Assembly (NCBI RefSeq): GCF_015693305.1
Contig: NZ_CP065138.1
Span: forward strand, 248,001-312,000
DNA length: 64,000 nt
Direction: 5' to 3'
Source: Sphingobium sp. Cam5-1
GTDB lineage: Bacteria; Pseudomonadota; Alphaproteobacteria; Sphingomonadales; Sphingomonadaceae
Below, one piece after another: positions 63,239 through 64,000 of the stretch. A program made the translations under genes and the position numbers. The notes under the pieces were generated by a model. It saw only the letters and a program-made list of their open reading frames with translations. It was not told the DNA's origin and ran no database searches. Position 1 is the stretch's first letter. The number at the start of each line of letters is the position of its first letter.

Positions 63239-64000
63239 TCACCCGGCCTTTTCCAGCGCCGTGAAGCCGAAAAATGCGTCGCGGGCGCGGGCGGCGGCGG
63301 CTTCGTAGGGGCGGCGTTGGGCTTCCTCCAGCGCGGCTAGGGCCTCGCTTTCCTGTGGGGTCAGGGCGCGCTCATAGCCGTCTATGTCGTAGAGGTCGCC
63401 GCTTTCTTCGCCGGTGAAGCCGGGCGGGGCGGGATAGTCGGTGCGCCAGGCTTCGCGCTCCTCATCCCACCATGCGCCGCGCAGGCGGGCGGCGGCTTCG
63501 TCGGGCGGAAGGGTGGCGCGATCGACGATTTGCGGGCGAAGTTCACACCGTTCATGGGAGGGGTGGGGATCGGCCTTTTTGCCCTCATGCAGTGCCATGC
63601 GCGCGGCGATGAAAAGCGCGGCGGAGGCTCCGGGAGAGAGGGCGGTGGCGGTGGCTTCGATGCTGTCGGATGGGCAAGGATCGGGGAGGGCGGCTTCGGG
63701 ACGCTCCGGCGCGGCGGGGTGGGCGGCTTCGCTTTCTTCGGGCGGGCAGAGCATGTCGAGATAGGCGGCGAAATCCTGCGCGACGACGCGGGCGAGGGCT
63801 GCGTCGGAGCCCTCCGGCGGGTTGTCGGCCATGCGGTCGAGGCGGGAGAGCATCGACATGGCGAGGCGGTTGTCGTGGCGGTGGCGGGTGATTTCGCCTG
63901 CGTCCGCGTCTTTGCGGATCACTTCCTCATGGCCGGTGAGGGCGCGCGCGAGCAGTTCGTCGGCGAGGCGCGCGCGGGCGATGAGGATGGCCGCGTCCCA
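63239..64000 (-). CDS. Uncharacterised protein, 5' end beyond window
   Basis: The frame is open to the last base, reading WDAAILIARARLADELLARA at the window edge, so the GTG at 63922 is not a real start. At least 253 residues remain. They include a helical part with RRHDNRLAMSMLSRLDRM from about residue 40, an Asp/Glu/Pro-rich middle, and a C-terminal ALTPQESEALAALEEAQRRP. The WDAAL-type helix is often preceded by a helix-turn-helix segment in sphingomonad proteins (recollection). A DNA-related role is only a guess. Confidence 0.6.
   Translation of the reverse strand, partial: WDAAILIARARLADELLARALTGHEEVIRKDADAGEITRHRHDNRLAMSMLSRLDRMADNPPEGSDAALARVVAQDFAAYLDMLCPPEESEAAHPAAPERPEAALPDPCPSDSIEATATALSPGASAALFIAARMALHEGKKADPHPSHERCELRPQIVDRATLPPDEAAARLRGAWWDEEREAWRTDYPAPPGFTGEESGDLYDIDGYERALTPQESEALAALEEAQRRPYEAAAARARDAFFGFTALEKAG

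Noticed and set aside
63012..63242. Open frames with peptide-like repeats (SLSKPVLSACCKQAVEGPF type)
   Set aside because: They arise from the family A palindromic repeat, which reads open in several frames; similar frames occur at 35280-35495.

Overview
The window is a stretch of alphaproteobacterial chromosome, most likely from a sphingomonad (Sphingobium/Sphingomonas type). The evidence is the high G+C content, a serine palmitoyltransferase next to its own unusual acyl carrier protein, an alphaproteobacterial NDUFS4-type complex I subunit, Alph_Pro_TM and low-affinity iron permease family proteins, and dispersed intergenic palindromes of the kind common in this group. No rRNA, CRISPR array, transposase, integrase or phage gene was seen, so this is core chromosome apart from the repeats.

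Region 1 (1-14,200, all + strand) is the 3' part of the division and cell wall (dcw) cluster: murD (cut by the window edge), ftsW, murG, murC, murB, ddl, ftsQ, ftsA, ftsZ. It builds lipid II and the Z-ring. A TPR/SPOR-domain gene that appears split by a one-base frameshift follows, then a dGTPase-family gene and a small unknown gene.

Region 2 (13,940-19,500, +) is a glycine cleavage operon controlled by a tandem glycine riboswitch: gcvT, gcvH, gcvPA, gcvPB and a DUF938 methyltransferase. Region 3 (19,569-29,036) is lipid-related. It holds a Tam41-like putative CDP-diacylglycerol synthase (+), then on the minus strand a CHASE3 hybrid histidine kinase, serine palmitoyltransferase with its ACP, a complex I accessory subunit, HrpB helicase, a TauE/SafE permease and a long-chain polyprenyl diphosphate synthase for ubiquinone.

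Region 4 (29,139-45,400) holds a chorismate mutase, a tightly coupled minus-strand operon (zincin, ccmA, ccmB, EamA), a pterin dehydratase, a lipoprotein, a patatin-like phospholipase, an EEP nuclease, radA, cvpA, an SDR, proB, obgE, a GNAT, rpmA/rplU, two small membrane proteins and a KefB-type antiporter. Region 5 (45,458-52,140, minus) holds a DEAD-box helicase, rplA, rplK, nusG, secE, tRNA-Trp, and pyrB with a catalytically degenerate pyrC homologue.

Region 6 (52,220-64,000) holds a DUF488 protein, an Alph_Pro_TM/TSUP pair, an NfrB-like glycosyltransferase with a probable outer-membrane partner, a 59-residue small protein, an iron permease family protein, a lipoprotein, sucC, etfBA and a run of small envelope or stress-type genes (glycine-zipper lipoprotein, short unknowns, cold-shock protein). 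It ends in a gene that runs off the window. The leads most worth checking are the Tam41-like gene beside the sphingolipid genes, the NfrA/NfrB-like polysaccharide pair with its palindromic operator candidate, the split TPR/SPOR gene, the degenerate dihydroorotase, and three families of intergenic palindromes, one of them inside the mur operon.
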